Shown here: positions 12,980 to 24,655 of the stretch, in pieces
How positions within the stretch are numbered: the first letter of the stretch is position 1
Layout of the letters: the number at the start of each line of letters is the position of its first letter
Assembly (NCBI GenBank): GCA_025738555.1
Contig: JAOVFP010000021.1
Span: 2,046,001 to 2,110,000, forward strand
DNA length: 64,000 bases
Reading direction: 5' to 3'
Origin: Cyathus striatus
Taxonomy: Eukaryota > Basidiomycota > Agaricomycetes > Agaricales > Nidulariaceae
Notes under the pieces: model-generated
What the model saw: the letters and a program-made list of their open reading frames with translations, nothing else
What the model was told of the DNA's origin: nothing
Database searches by the model: none
Program-made: the position numbers and the translations under genes

Positions 12980-13854
12980 AGTCGTGGCTTCGATTCTGAT
13001 TGATTGCTGTTGGTAAGCAGTGGGGGGTTGCAGTGTTTCATCACCAGGAGCTCGATTGAGCACATTTGGGATCATAAAGTATGTACTGTGATCAATGGAA
13101 CTTGTATTTGAAATCAATGCTAGTGAAATCAATGCGAAAGCGGAATCAATGAAGTAGAGAGATCAATAAAAGCGAAATCTATTAAAAATCAAATAGATTA
13201 CTTTATAGTAATGGTCCCCAACCACGAGGGTAACTTAACAGTAGTGTAGTTAACTGTGTGCTCATAACCATTGCACCAATTGGTCTTTTAAAGCTATTGT
13301 ACTTCCTATTACTTAACCTATAGTTCGCTATCATCTTTAGTGACTTCGTGAAAATTTGAACTTTCTCTATGTACCTTCATCCACACTTGCACCAGTACTA
13401 TAGCGCGAGGTTCATTTAATTTACCTATTACTTCAACCATGGATTCATGGTATCAATTTCATTTTGTTTAGGAGAATATTTTAACCCAAGTGAATAAAAT
13501 GATAGCGAACTATAGGTTAAGTAATAGGAAGTGCGATAGCTTTAAAAGACCAATTGGTGCAATGGTTGTGAGCACACAGTTAACTACACTACTGTTAAGT
13601 TACCCTTGTGGTTGGGGACCATTACTATAAAGTAATCTATTTAATTTTTAATAGATTTCGCTTTTATTGATCTCTCTACTTCATTGATTCCGCTTTTGCA
13701 TTGATTTCACTAGCATTGATTTCAAATACAAGTTCCATTGATCACAGTACATACTTTATGATCCCAAATGTGCTCAATCAAGCTCCCAGTGATGAAACAC
13801 TGCAACCCCCTGCTGCTTACCAACAGCGATCAATCAGAATCGAAGCCACTGGTG
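12980..13854. mobile_element. foldback (giant palindrome) hAT-type MITE, 875 bp
   Basis: Two arms of about 355 bp (12980-13334 and 13499-13854) are inverted copies of each other around a spacer of about 160 bp. Both ends carry TGGCTTCGATTCTGATTGAT. The octamer TCTCAACG flanks both sides perfectly (12972-12979 and 13855-13862). The arms contain many GAAATCAAT/ATTGATTTC words. No transposase frame is seen; frames crossing the right arm are incidental. A larger relative with the same ends is at 50413-51833. Confidence 0.9.
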
Positions 13855-13862
13855 TCTCAACG

Positions 13863-14540
13863 CTCTCGACATCAGACCGAATCCATCCAACTTTCAAACT
13901 TCGGACACTATGGAAGCATGCCTCAGGTACTCCAATAAGAGTTGCGGAGCAATGGACCACGATATGCACGCACAGGACAGCAAATTTCATCTGGGCATTG
14001 GTCACACCACATTGCCTGGACCAACAACTCTACATTTTCTCTGCCCTTGCCATAGCTTCAAGACTTCTCTATAATTATTTTTTATTTGCCCAGTCTTACA
14101 CACCTTCAAACTGCAGTCTAGTCCTTATCACCTCTTTGAGTTTAGTAAAAATATATTCACCCGTTTTAGGTATATTTCTTCCCTTTGTTTACTATTTAAA
14201 CTGTGTATCTAGGTCTATAGCACTTCAATGAATTTCACCCCACAGTTCTTCTGCTCTTGGTCTCTTGTTTTCACTCTCAGCTGTCATCTCGCTCGCTATC
14301 TCTGCTCTCATCAAGCTCTGTTCACTGAAAATACTCCAGAAAAGTTCATCTCAATTGAAGTTCTGTTATTCATTGCATTGCTAAACCTCTCATATACATT
14401 TCCGACATTCCCTTTCTCTCAACCTTAGAACCTTAAGGTTGGATGGGTGTGCCAACCACTCACATTCTTTGTCAAGGAACCTTCAACCCCACATCTTCCT
14501 CTTCAAAGCAGAGCTCTAGAAGCTGGGGCAACAAAAATCA
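13863..14540. other. intergenic region between two mobile elements
   Basis: No gene is recognised. A long open frame starting inside the palindrome runs into this stretch but has no family resemblance, and its start belongs to the repeat arm. Confidence 0.4.
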
Positions 14541-14545
14541 GATAA

Positions 14546-14908
14546 TGTTAGGATTTTGTCACTTATCTAATCATTATCTTATCTATGTCATGAGACTAGT
14601 CACATGACCTATAATGCGGACACCATGCGTATCAACATACATTACTCATCATGACTGTGGGCACAGTTGCACAGTTTGGCCATACGTAGTACATGAGTCA
14701 TTAATATAGAAGCACAGTTAACATGCATTGTAGTGTAGTTTACTTACATGCGATCTCCTCATGGATTCTTTCTATAAATACGGTCTTTCTTAGTTAGTAT
14801 TCATTATTCTTGTGCTAGTTTATTCCAGACTAGTAATAAGACTCATCTTTCTCTCACATTTGAGTGTTTAAGTTCGGCTTCGAGTATTTTGCTCATCTGT
14901 CGCTAACA
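14546..14908 (+). mobile_element. solo LTR (363 bp)
   Basis: The segment starts TGTTAGGATTTTG and ends TCGCTAACA, the inverted TGTTAG...CTAACA termini of a retrotransposon LTR. The pentamer GATAA flanks it on both sides (14541-14545 and 14909-14913), the 5-bp duplication expected of integrase. A TATA box (tataaata, about 14773-14780) lies in the middle. No internal gag/pol follows on either side, so this is a solo LTR left by recombination. The orientation follows the TATA box. Confidence 0.85.
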
Positions 14909-14913
14909 GATAA

Positions 14914-16188
14914 CCAATAATGAGGGCAGTGCCCTTGTAAAGGTAAAAGTAAGCTTAGACCTAAACAAAGAAATGTACAGGCAAGTCAGTTGAAGGACTG
15001 TTCAGCCTGAGGCATTCTAAGGTGTATGAGAACCTAGTAATGGTTCTAATCTGGTCTCGAGTTGGGGATAAACTGAGTGGGGTGTAAAGTAAGATAGATA
15101 CAGGTTTTTATAGAAGAACATAGCATATTACTTAACTTTGGTTAGTTCTTGGATGTAAATGAGGAGATTTCAAATCGTAATGTAGACATAAACTGTCTAA
15201 GAATAAGGGAGCAGTGATTCGAGATGGAAAAATAAAAAGAGAGAGGAAATTCGAAATAGGGAGACTTGGTAACTGCACACAAGTAGAACACCGTCACTGT
15301 GTTATGTGATGTTGATAATAATACCTGAAGAATAGTGAGTTTTGTAGTGTAGACGAATCGCCTACTCTACACCAGCGTTGTCCCAGTTGATCACTCAGTC
15401 AATATTTGTTGTTGTTCAAGTTACTAACTTGCATGAGGCCAATAGATGAACAAGAGCAGTTGTTGTGGGCTGTGAAGTAGTTATGTAATCTTCACAGGCA
15501 GCTGGCACCAGTGTTTGTACTTGGGTATGTTCAACCCAGTCTCTAATTCAATCCCATTGCCTCATCCTCATGTCACAGTAAGGCTAGGTGTTGAAATAAA
15601 TGACACATCGACAATGACATCATTACATTTGGCCTCAAAGCACACAGGGAGGGAAAGCCAGAGGCAAATGAATAATTGGATACAGTACAGTGTAGACTAC
15701 TTAAATACATAAAACAACCAGTAGCACATTGTCAGTGAAATACATAATAAGTATAGTAACATATCTAAATGCATATGTGGAGGTGGCATGGAATGATTAT
15801 CATTGTGACATTTGAATAGGTAATATAATTCTACACTAGGCTCTGCATCTATGGCTGACATCTCCTTATGCAAGGTTCAAGGAAGGAATAGGAACTGTGG
15901 CTCCACGTTCCTTTTCTTCCTGCACCTGGTATGTATCAATTGATTGTTGGGCAATTGACTTACTCGTTCCTCCTCTCACACCAGAGTTGTCTGCTAGATC
16001 CTTGCTAGCTTGTTTGCTGGGTTGTTTCATCAGGAGTTTTGCATTACCTGCCCTCCCTATCCACAGCATTTTCAGTAACTTGTATTCTCTTTACTTTGTA
16101 TTATAGTTCTCTCACACTGTAGCTGTTTATTTCTCTCTCTTCACTCCTACTTTTCTCTCATGTTCTTGACTCAATCCTTTTCTTGCTT
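14914..16188. other. intergenic region, no gene recognised
   Basis: Short frames only; none has splice or family support. Confidence 0.4.
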
Positions 16189-16198
16189 ACACTATGAT

Positions 16199-16890
16199 AG
16201 GGCTGGTCATGGATAGATCTGGATGAATCCAGATAATATCCATCAGATAAAATCAAATTTGGATAGAGATTGGATAGTATCTGCAGATCTCAACTCTCAT
16301 CCGTGCTAACTTACCTTAGCATAGAGGTACAACTTAATTTTAATTTATCTATTGTAGTTCTTTACTGATTTCCATGATTTTTAGATCATTGAAGTCATAA
16401 AATAGCAGGGCTCATATTTACATACCATAAGTACAAAAAATATGATACAAAAATTCAAAAGAGCTAAAGTTGCAGTATAAGTCTTGAATTGTACTTAGCC
16501 TATTTGCAATTGAATTGAATTATGTAAAAATGTATGTGACATTTATTAAAGTGATAGCCCTGATCACAATGTATGACTGGTCCCTTTCATGTCACAAATT
16601 TCATGAAATTCTGAAAATGACACTTATTTAAACATAGAAATACAATGACTGGTTTATTTCTTAGGAAAAGTATGTAAAATAAAAGAATACATTTATTATT
16701 TTATATATATGATTTTAAAGTGGGGTATAAGCAAATGGTAGTCAGTCTGTAAGGGAATTGGGGTATGCATTGAGCAGATATCTACAGATTATCTGAATAT
16801 CTGTGGGAAGATATCCGTATCTGATCTGACGGTACTGAAAACAGATAATATCTGCAGATATTCGGATACTGGCTATCTGTGACCACCCCT
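16199..16890. mobile_element. MITE-like DNA transposon, 692 bp
   Basis: The left end AGGGCTGGTCATGGATAG and the right end, read inversely, AGGGGTGGTCACAGATAG form terminal inverted repeats with few mismatches. The ten bases ACACTATGAT occur on both flanks (16189-16198 and 16891-16900). Both subterminal zones are full of GATATC/CAGATA words (AGATATCTGCAGAT type). No coding capacity is seen. The duplication length (8 to 10 bp, depending on the boundary) fits hAT or Mutator-like superfamilies. Confidence 0.85.
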
Positions 16891-16900
16891 ACACTATGAT

Positions 16901-18007
16901 TACTTTTCTGTTTCTTCGCGTCTGCTCATCGTTACGTGCGCAATACAAGTGTTTTAGCAGTGTCGAGGAGCATCGCATTATCAGCGGATGCTACCTCCCC
17001 ACATGCTGCTCCTAACTCTTGGTGTGAGCGTGTTTTCGATTGGTCCAATATTTGTCGTCAACTCACTTGAAATGTTGAGCACTATTTGTGCATATTTAAT
17101 CTGACGACTAATACGAGTGTGCCTCACAATTTACGACGCAGCAAACACTCTATCGCTGATTATAAAACGGAATTCCCTAATGTTGTCCGATTGCCTTATG
17201 ATTTGAGAACCACATTTTATATTAATGTCACCTTAGAATGCAGAAGTACAGGATTATTTGGTAAGTATGGAATGAGGTACTTTCATGATACAAGGATGAA
17301 AATTCGGAATGTTGTCCAATTTGAGCATAAAAGCCACATTTGAATAAATCCTGGAATTGACCAACTCTGGAGACAATGCTGATCTTGAAGTGAATGACGG
17401 CAGATGTACTAATTCTATAATGATGCGCTCACGTTGTATGGTCACTGCACATAGATGTAGTAGATTGTCACGGCATATTCAACTTGAACTACCTCCACTT
17501 TCCATCTCTTCCTTGTGTTCCCTAAATTTGTGGCATCTTCAAGAGCATTTCTGAGTGAGGTATGTGTTTTTGATATGGTGCAAGATCTAGGACTTGAATG
17601 ACATGAAGCTACTGAAGATTAAAGGGGATTATGCAACATTTGCTATGCTCCTCCGCGATATACAGAGATACTGAGCATAACACATAAGCACGTTCTTATG
17701 ATTCGTCATGTGCTATTCTCCATGTTTAAATTTTATAGTACTAGTACCTATTATCTTTGCAGCATTCTCATTGCAATTGACCATTATATTTTTCAGCATT
17801 AATCTCCATCTAAACCCTACAATCTAACGTGTAATGTAATAGAATTATGTATCATCCCTGAGAGAAAATGTTAATACCGAACAGTAGTATTGTTCAAAGC
17901 TTCACTTGCAGTACAGTAAACACTAGCGTTGTCAACACGTTGTATATCATTATGTAACATTACTCTAAGTCAAAGTCGGTGCTCACAGTATGTATTATGT
18001 AAAACAT
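16901..18007. other. intergenic region, no gene recognised
   Basis: Several short frames (for example around 17086-17343) are visible, without splice support or a recognisable family. Confidence 0.4.
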
Positions 18008-18158
18008 GTAACGTACGTCGCTTCGCGACACATGTTAAAGGGCAAGCTTGACGAATCCTAGTTTTTAATTATATTCTTTTTATACATACTAAGTTAACTT
18101 GTTGTACAATATTTTAACTACTACTATTTTTGCTTGACTTTCATTTAAACAGAATTTA
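18008..18158 (+). repeat. palindrome-headed repeat, copy 1
   Basis: It begins taacgtacgtcgcttcgcga, an imperfect palindrome, and runs about 150 bp to tttaaacagaa. An almost identical copy begins at about 18751. Confidence 0.85.
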
Positions 18159-18600
18159 ACTGGTTTACTTATTATATACCTTGTATTAGTGGTTTTGTCT
18201 TCAATGTTCTTATGATTTATTTTTACTTTATTTTTATGCTAAATAGTATTTCTACTTTTATCCTAATGTCCTAACTTTATTTTAATGGCTTGTGCATTAT
18301 TTTATTTATTATCCTTCTGCTCTAAAGCTCTTGATTCATTCTAATAGTCCTTGTCTCAAATTAATTATTCTACATGCATGGGTGCACTGGTTGCCTAGTA
18401 CTAAGTATCCAATAGTATTTGAAGTGGTGGTGGAAAAAATGCTTAGTAAGTGTAAGATCTGACAACATTTACATCCGGTGCACCATCGCAGTGCTGACTA
18501 ACACATGCTCGCGGCTCAAACTGGGGAGGAGCTTGTGCCTTCAAATTTTTAGCTGTAACTGTAAGTATTGCCCAAGTCAAGCCCAAGTGCCCACCAACGC

Positions 18601-18900
18601 AAAGCGGACAAACCCGAGTATTTACGGATAAATCCGAGAATGACGGAGAAATCCGAGCGTGGCGGCAAAATCCGTACGTGCATACACAGCCACTACGCAT
18701 TTTCGCTCGCCAACGCAGACAAATAGGGGGAGCAAGCTCCCCCAAATATGTAACGTACGTCGCTTCGCGACGCACGTTAAAGGGCAAGCTTGACGAATCC
18801 TAGTTTTTAGTTATATTCTTTTTATACATACTAAGTTAACTTGTTGTACAATATTTTAACTACTACTATTTCTGCTTGAGTTTTGTTTAAACAGAAGAGG
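18601..18900 (+). repeat. composite repeat: aaatccgag block, hairpin, then palindrome block
   Basis: The first half (18601-18747) has short tandem words of the type aaatccgagcgtggcgg and ends in a strong hairpin gggggagcaagctcccccaa. The second half (about 18751-18900) repeats the block at 18008. The first half recurs, slightly longer, at about 18976-19163. Confidence 0.8.
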
Positions 18901-18975
18901 GGAATAATCATACTATTGACAATGAGCAGGGATGCATTTACAATGGAAATGAGTGTACTCTAACGCACTGTAAGC

Positions 18976-19163
18976 ACAAAGCGGACAAACCCGAGTATTT
19001 ATGGATAAATCCGAGCGTGGCTGGTAAATCTGACGAGCGTTTCGGACAAATCCGAGAATGGCGGAGAAATCCGAGTGTGGCGGCAAAATCCGTACGTGCA
19101 TGCACAGCCACTACGCATTTTCGCTCGCCAACGCAGACAAATAGGGGGAGCAAGCTCCCCCAA
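18976..19163 (+). repeat. aaatccgag block with terminal hairpin, second copy
   Basis: It starts aagcggacaaacccgagtat and ends with the same gggggagcaagctcccccaa hairpin as 18601-18747. An extra aaatccgag unit is inserted relative to that copy. Confidence 0.8.
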
Positions 19164-19457
19164 TCAACAGTATTCAGTCAAGTCAACTAAGCGTTACCTG
19201 AGTCAAGTTATATTAACTAGTCATTATCTGGCACAACGCTGCTCTACACCCTCATATACATGTACAGCCATAAGAAATTTTTGGAAAGCTACATAGATAC
19301 AGAGGGGATAAGGCACAATAAGCTACATAATGCTACCACCAAGTCCATTCCTTCAGGAAGCGTGATGAATGTTGAATGATCTAAGATACAACTCTACTTT
19401 CTCTAAACCGAAAAATGTTAATAAACGAAAAGTAAGATAAAGAGTCATATATCAAAG

Positions 19458-20164
19458 TTAATCAATGTTGCGACCGCAGATCAAAAGAACAGTCGATACG
19501 AGGCAGACTTCCATAAGACCCTCGTGGATGGCATTAGTGGTGATTTGAAGATTAACTGAATCAGCAGCGCGTAGCACGCGTGCTACCAACTCGGCAGGAT
19601 TGTAGGATACGTTATAGAGCTAAGTCATGAATGAGACAGGTGCTGATGATTTACTAGGAAGAACGTACGGTGATAGAGTTATTAGCAGGATTAGGAACCC
19701 ATGCGTAGCGCTTGCCTTTGAATTCCATGGTACGGTAGCTAGCATTATAAGTTGGCTAAAGAAATTCATAGTCAACAAGAAAATAATCACCTCCTGTCGG
19801 GAGATAAGGGAATAAACTGGGACGTCATGCGTCTAGACATCGTATCCCTGATCTCGACGAAAGGGCTTCTGTGCCATTCAATAATCGCAAGGGTTTGTCC
19901 TTGAGAGTTCGTGAACACGGTAGACTCGGAATTATTAGGTCCTGTAACTACATCGATATAATTTCTTGAGGGACCAACAATGACCGAGTTGAGAACATTG
20001 GGGTTGAAGGACGTGAAGTAGAACGTCAAGAACCCGGAGTTCGACGTTGGAGGTGATGATGGCAACGCGCCGAATATCGAAGGAGGCACAGGTGAAAAGC
20101 CACCTGATTGTTGACCTTGCGAGGACACCCATCCAGCTTGAGCGTAAGGGTTGTTGGTGTACAT
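19458..20164 (-). CDS. DUF6593-like protein, 3 exons
   Basis: Exons 19791-20164, 19669-19738 and 19458-19619 give 201 aa, beginning MYTNNPYAQAGW. After a Gly/Ser/Pro-rich leader the body reads FYFTSFNPNVLNSVIVGP, then YIDVVTG, AIIEWHRSPFVEIRD, PLSPDRR and TMEFKGKRYAWVP. This is the order seen in basidiomycete DUF6593 beta-rich domains. Exon sizes match the paralogue at 31273-31995 almost exactly (374/70/162 against 377/70/162 nt), including both intron phases, so the two share a recent ancestor. The family has no established function. Both introns are GT-AG (52 and 49 nt). No lesion is seen. Confidence 0.85.
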
Positions 20165-21356
20165 CTTCTCTAGCGAATTAGAAGAAGTAGAACTTGAAGA
20201 AGAAAGGCTGATAAGATAGATGTTGAGGAGTTACTAATGAATATTCGTTAAAATGTTCAGCTTAATATACAGCCAAGGTATTTTATATCACGAACTATGA
20301 AACTAGTAGACGGTGAAGGTTGACCATATGGGAAGGGCATTACACAGATCCTCCGCGAGACTTGGACATTACACCTAAGGAATACAGCAGATCTGCGCAC
20401 CCACAGTATCATGAATTTCAAAATGCTCAGAATCTCTGTTCATCTCACCGGTCTATGGTGTGCATATAGCAGAGCGCGTCACAAAAGGGGTTCAGAAATG
20501 CCTGAGCGTCGCCGATTTTGCGTTTCGGATATCTCGGTATCAAGCTTACTTGCCATATTTGTGCTTCGTGACCTCACAAGATTCGTAGATAAAGAGAGGA
20601 GCTTTAGTAATGGAGAAAAGAAATGTAGCATAAAAGTAACTGGACGCACATACCGGTCGAGAATACAAGGACATCGATTCCGCAGGTGGCAACTTGGCAA
20701 CCAACTACCGTCGGTACGTGCGTATGGCGATGCGTGCAGCGTGACTCACCGAGCGGAGGCGGATCAACAGACCACGCGTGTATCATGATCCGCTTGGGGA
20801 TCAAAGGTGCATCTGCATATTAATTTCAGGTAATGAAGGTGGAGACTCGGGAAGGTTTGAGCTAGCACTAATTACTTTAGGTGATGTGGATTACATTAGA
20901 TATGTAATCTAGCAGTTAAAAATAATATTCTGCACACCGGGTACTTCAACTTGTGCGATTGGGGTTAACTTTGAGTCTTCGATCTCGTAATATATATATA
21001 TATATATTTAAAAGTAATACGTTCATGAGGATTTCCAAAGTAAACTTTGTTGCCGGCCGTGGTACAGTTGTATTTGAGTTCGGAGGGGTGGATGAGGGTA
21101 GGAAGCAGCTTCAGGCGCTCGGGCGCTCGGGAGAACCTCGGGCCTCCAGGACATTCGACTTTTCAAGTGTGATCACATCGATCACCGACATTCGGGGACC
21201 GGTTGATCCGAGTTTACACTTTTAGAATAAATGCCGGATGCCAGCAGTCGCTTGACGTCGATGGAATGCAACGCTGGCGGCATGCGCCGCACTTCTGTCA
21301 CATTTATATGTACGTAGCTCCCTTTCTTACTAACTCTCATCTTCTTACCTTCTCCA
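20165..21356. other. divergent intergenic region
   Basis: It lies between a DUF6593 gene (-) and an F-box gene (+). It contains a short (TA)n run near 20990-21007 and a CT-rich stretch just before the F-box start. A 125-codon frame at 20411-20788 has no recognisable family and is not called. Confidence 0.4.
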
Positions 21357-23155
21357 ATGACAGAAAACGCCGTAAATGTCTTAACTCTGCCTCAAGAAAT
21401 CATCCATTGCATACTTGGATTTGCAGATTATAAGACATTGTTGACATGTTGCTCAGTAAGCTATATGTTACGATCGATACATATTTCACGCTAAAAATTC
21501 TTTGACGACGTGCAGGTTTGTAAAGAGCTGCGTGACCTCATAGAGACTTCTGCAGAACATACTTATGTTATCGAATTGGCTTTGGAAGGACTCGTTGACT
21601 CGGGAACGTCAATAGAATCGCACGCAGAACGTCTTCGACAGCTTCGGGAAAGACGCGCGAATTGGGTGAACGTTGATTATCAAAAGATGCAATGTATCAA
21701 GATGTCTGATCGCTGCCATGCGTACGAACTAGTAGGCGGCATATTTGCGAAGACAGACGGTCGCGATCTGTTCGTAGCATATCTGCCTAGCAGGCACAAT
21801 GAAGAATGTGTCACTAGCAACAGGGACTTAGACGTCTTTATCCGCGACTTTGCCATTGATCCAACACAAGATCTGATGGTTCTTCTTGAAAGGGGAAATA
21901 CGTGAGTCTTAATATTAGTGATTAAGTGCACCTTATTGAGCAAAATCTAGTTTTGTTTCGTTCTTCCAGAACCGTGAAGTTACTCTTAGGATTCGAGCAC
22001 TTTCCAGTAATAAGGATCACCCATCCGCGTGTAGCCCTTCATTGCACTTCACTATTTTACCCGACGAAACCCATGGCAACCTCATGAGAGAGGCATTCCT
22101 CCAAGTCGCTGATGATATCGTAGGGCTTTATTTCACGAACTCCCCGTTCAAAGGGAGGTTACTCCTTTGGAATTGGAAGGATGGCTGCTTGGTTCTCGTA
22201 AGTAATCTCTTAACCTTCATGGCATACAAACTAACAGCCAGCCTTCAGGATACTAGTCATAAGTCCATTGACCCTTTACTTACCATGGTTAACACCCGTG
22301 ACTTCGCCTTCCTATCTTCCCGATCCTTCATGGTTACATCAATTATAGACTTTGGATGCCTCCATATCTACTCATTCTCCTACCCTCTACGGACCCTCCA
22401 ACTCTCGTGGCGACGCTCGACTTCCCCTCCCTCGTAGAAGGAGTAATGGTGTACCGAATTCTCACCCACGCAGCACCGATCCTCTCAAACCCTCCAGCCG
22501 GTAGCACATTCACCACCGCTCGAGATTCACGTGTACATGTGATCTCTATAAGCTACAACGGTATGCACAACAGCCCAAACACGAGTCATCAGTATACCTT
22601 GTTTGTGCATAATCGCACTTTAATGAAGTTTGTTGAAGGCTTTAATGGGGACAAGGAGAGGATTATACGTTGGGAAGATTGGGGTCCTCAGAATACGAGG
22701 TTATTTGCTAGGCCTGTTCCTCCTCATTGGCTGCGGTACGGCCGTCTCATTCACTCACCTTCATGCGTTCTAATTCCGTAATTTAGCTATGTACACGGCG
22801 AGCGTGTCGTGTTTGCCTCACAGGGAGATGAGATAGTGCGAATGTTCGACTTCAACGTCGCGTCAGCGCAATATGGTTTGGCCTCCAATCGAGAATTGTT
22901 CAGGGGTCCGTATGTGATGGACGAGCCGGCGCTCTTTGTTGATAAAATCCATACACATCTTCCGTTTCATTCTGTTACATTTACAGTGGACAAACCCCAT
23001 TATGCTTATATGATTGACGAGGATAGAATATTGGGTTTAAAGGTAGTCCTTGGCGATTAACTTTGGTTGTTACGTTGTATTGATCTACTTGGTTTTGACA
23101 GGCTAATCCGTTTCACGACGGCGATGTGACCGAGATGGACATCTACGCATTTTAG
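21357..23155 (+). CDS. F-box protein (6 exons) with one internal frameshift
   Basis: The start MTENAVNVLTLPQEIIHCIL is an F-box, completed across intron 1 by TLLTCCSVCKELRDLI. Exons are 21357-21455, 21516-21901, 21951-22197, 22249-22735, 22787-23042 and 23102-23155. Downstream text such as DPTQDLMVLLE, LRIRALSSNKDHPSA, LLLWNWKDG and YVHGERVVFAS matches the basidiomycete F-box family in which a beta-propeller-like body follows the F-box. Within exon 4 the reading frame must change near 22375-22390: the sequence before is LHIYSFS and after is STDPPTLVATLDFPSLVEG. No GT-AG pair removes the break. Either the gene is a young pseudogene or the assembly has an indel. All splice sites are otherwise intact. 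Confidence 0.7.
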
Positions 23156-23392
23156 ATATAGATACGTTGAAGTTTTATGATATTGTCTCAGACTATCGCT
23201 GTTTTCTTTTGCGTGATCCTAAAATGTCTCTTTTCCTACAATACTATCGATACAGAAAGAATATATCTTACGTTTATATCTTCAACGACAGACGATGTGG
23301 TACAAATCCGAAGAGAAAACTACATTCTAATAATACAGTGGTTTAAGTTCACAAGTACAACCTCACCAACGGACCGCCCAACCAAATCGAAA

Positions 23393-24655
23393 CTAGAACC
23401 CGGGAAACCCTACCATTGGAAGAGATGGTATAGGAGCTTGAATCTGATGCGACGAATAGCTTTCTCCCCTCCCCATGGAATAACCAGATTGTTGAGAAGA
23501 ATACTGTTGCTGGCGATCTAAGTCCCGACTTTGATACGCCGATGTCGAACTTGATTCAGCATGATCCATGGTAGCCGCTTGCTGTAAAAATTTCCAAATA
23601 TCTTCTTCTCCAATATCCATCTCGACATTCTGTTCCTGCACGGAACTTCTTTGTACGCTCTCCCCCAGAGAAGGCTCAAATGCTCGATGTCCCAAACCAA
23701 ATTTCGCACTATTATTCCAGCCATCTTGTGATGGGGCCGGGGTTGGATGCACATCCATCCGATCCATGGGCGTCCGATTCACACGTTGATGATATGGAGA
23801 TGATGTGGATCCATGAGGAGCCTGAGGAAACATTGCGCGCTGTTTTTGTTGCTGGCGCTGAGAAACGTAGCGGCTGCTCGCAGGTGTTGGGGCGGTTCCC
23901 CAGGCTGGGTGGCCCGAGGGCGTTCTAGTCTGTGAGAAAGTGACAATGGGAGGGGAGTCGGAAAGGTATTGGTGAGGAGTGGCATATGGTTGGCGTCGAA
24001 TGGGAGTCGTTTGCCATGTATTGTAGTTGTTATGATTTACTACAATGACTGGATGAATACTTCATAAAAATAAATCTGGAGTACGACGAACCATTTGGTA
24101 TCTTGTGAACAACTACTGGAGGTTGGTCATTACGCCGTTGTGAATATTGGTGGGATTCATCTATTGAAATTCAAACAAATGGGATCAAATTATAGGAGTT
24201 GAGTATATTTGGAAGTCGTGAAACTCTTACCTTTCGAACCCGCTGCTGTATAGTATGGTTGAGTCCATGTTGACCATGTAAGTCTAACGGGCCCAACGTC
24301 ACTAGTACCATTTTCATGAAGGTGAGATTCCTTCGACATGTGCTTCATATCAGCACTGTGAAGAACTTTAGGTGGGGATTGAGATATTGGGGATTCCGCA
24401 GGCATGTGAAGCGAAGGTAGCAAGGAGAGGGCTAATATACGAAATTGATCAGAGAAGCAGGAACTCCATACGGAGAGCAATCCTCGCCTTTTCAATGGTT
24501 TTGGGACATCTAGATTTAGGATAGTTCCGTGATGCTACGTACCTATTAATATAAGATGATATGATCGACAGGTAGACGCTTAGTACAATGATTATCTGCA
24601 TGCTCCCGATGAGAACATCTTCTGGCAACAATGTACCATCCATCGCGGGGATCAT
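23393..24655 (-). CDS. single-pass membrane protein with Pro/Ser/Gln-rich tail, hypothetical
   Basis: Exons 24543-24655, 24231-24487, 24092-24160 and 23393-24048 join in frame to 364 aa. The N-terminus MIPAMDGTLLPEDVLIGSMQ leads into one hydrophobic segment (IIIVLSVYLSIISSYI). The rest is low complexity, rich in Ser, Pro, Gln and His, with a QRQQQKQR run and a DIGEEDIWKFLQQA helix near the end. I recognise no family. A TATA-like ttatataaa at about 24668-24676 sits very close to the first ATG, so a downstream ATG (24643) could be used instead. Intron 3 is only 43 nt, so this junction is less certain. The gene is convergent with the F-box gene on its other side. Confidence 0.55.

Noticed and set aside
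13701..14231. 176-codon plus-strand frame
   Set aside because: Its start lies in the right arm of the foldback element and it has no family resemblance or codon bias.
18008..18070. Helitron 3' end (palindrome followed by CTAG|T)
   Set aside because: The repeat continues unchanged about 100 bp beyond the CTAG in both copies, so it is not a terminus.
20411..20788. 125-codon plus-strand frame
   Set aside because: No family match or conserved motif; lies in a divergent promoter region.
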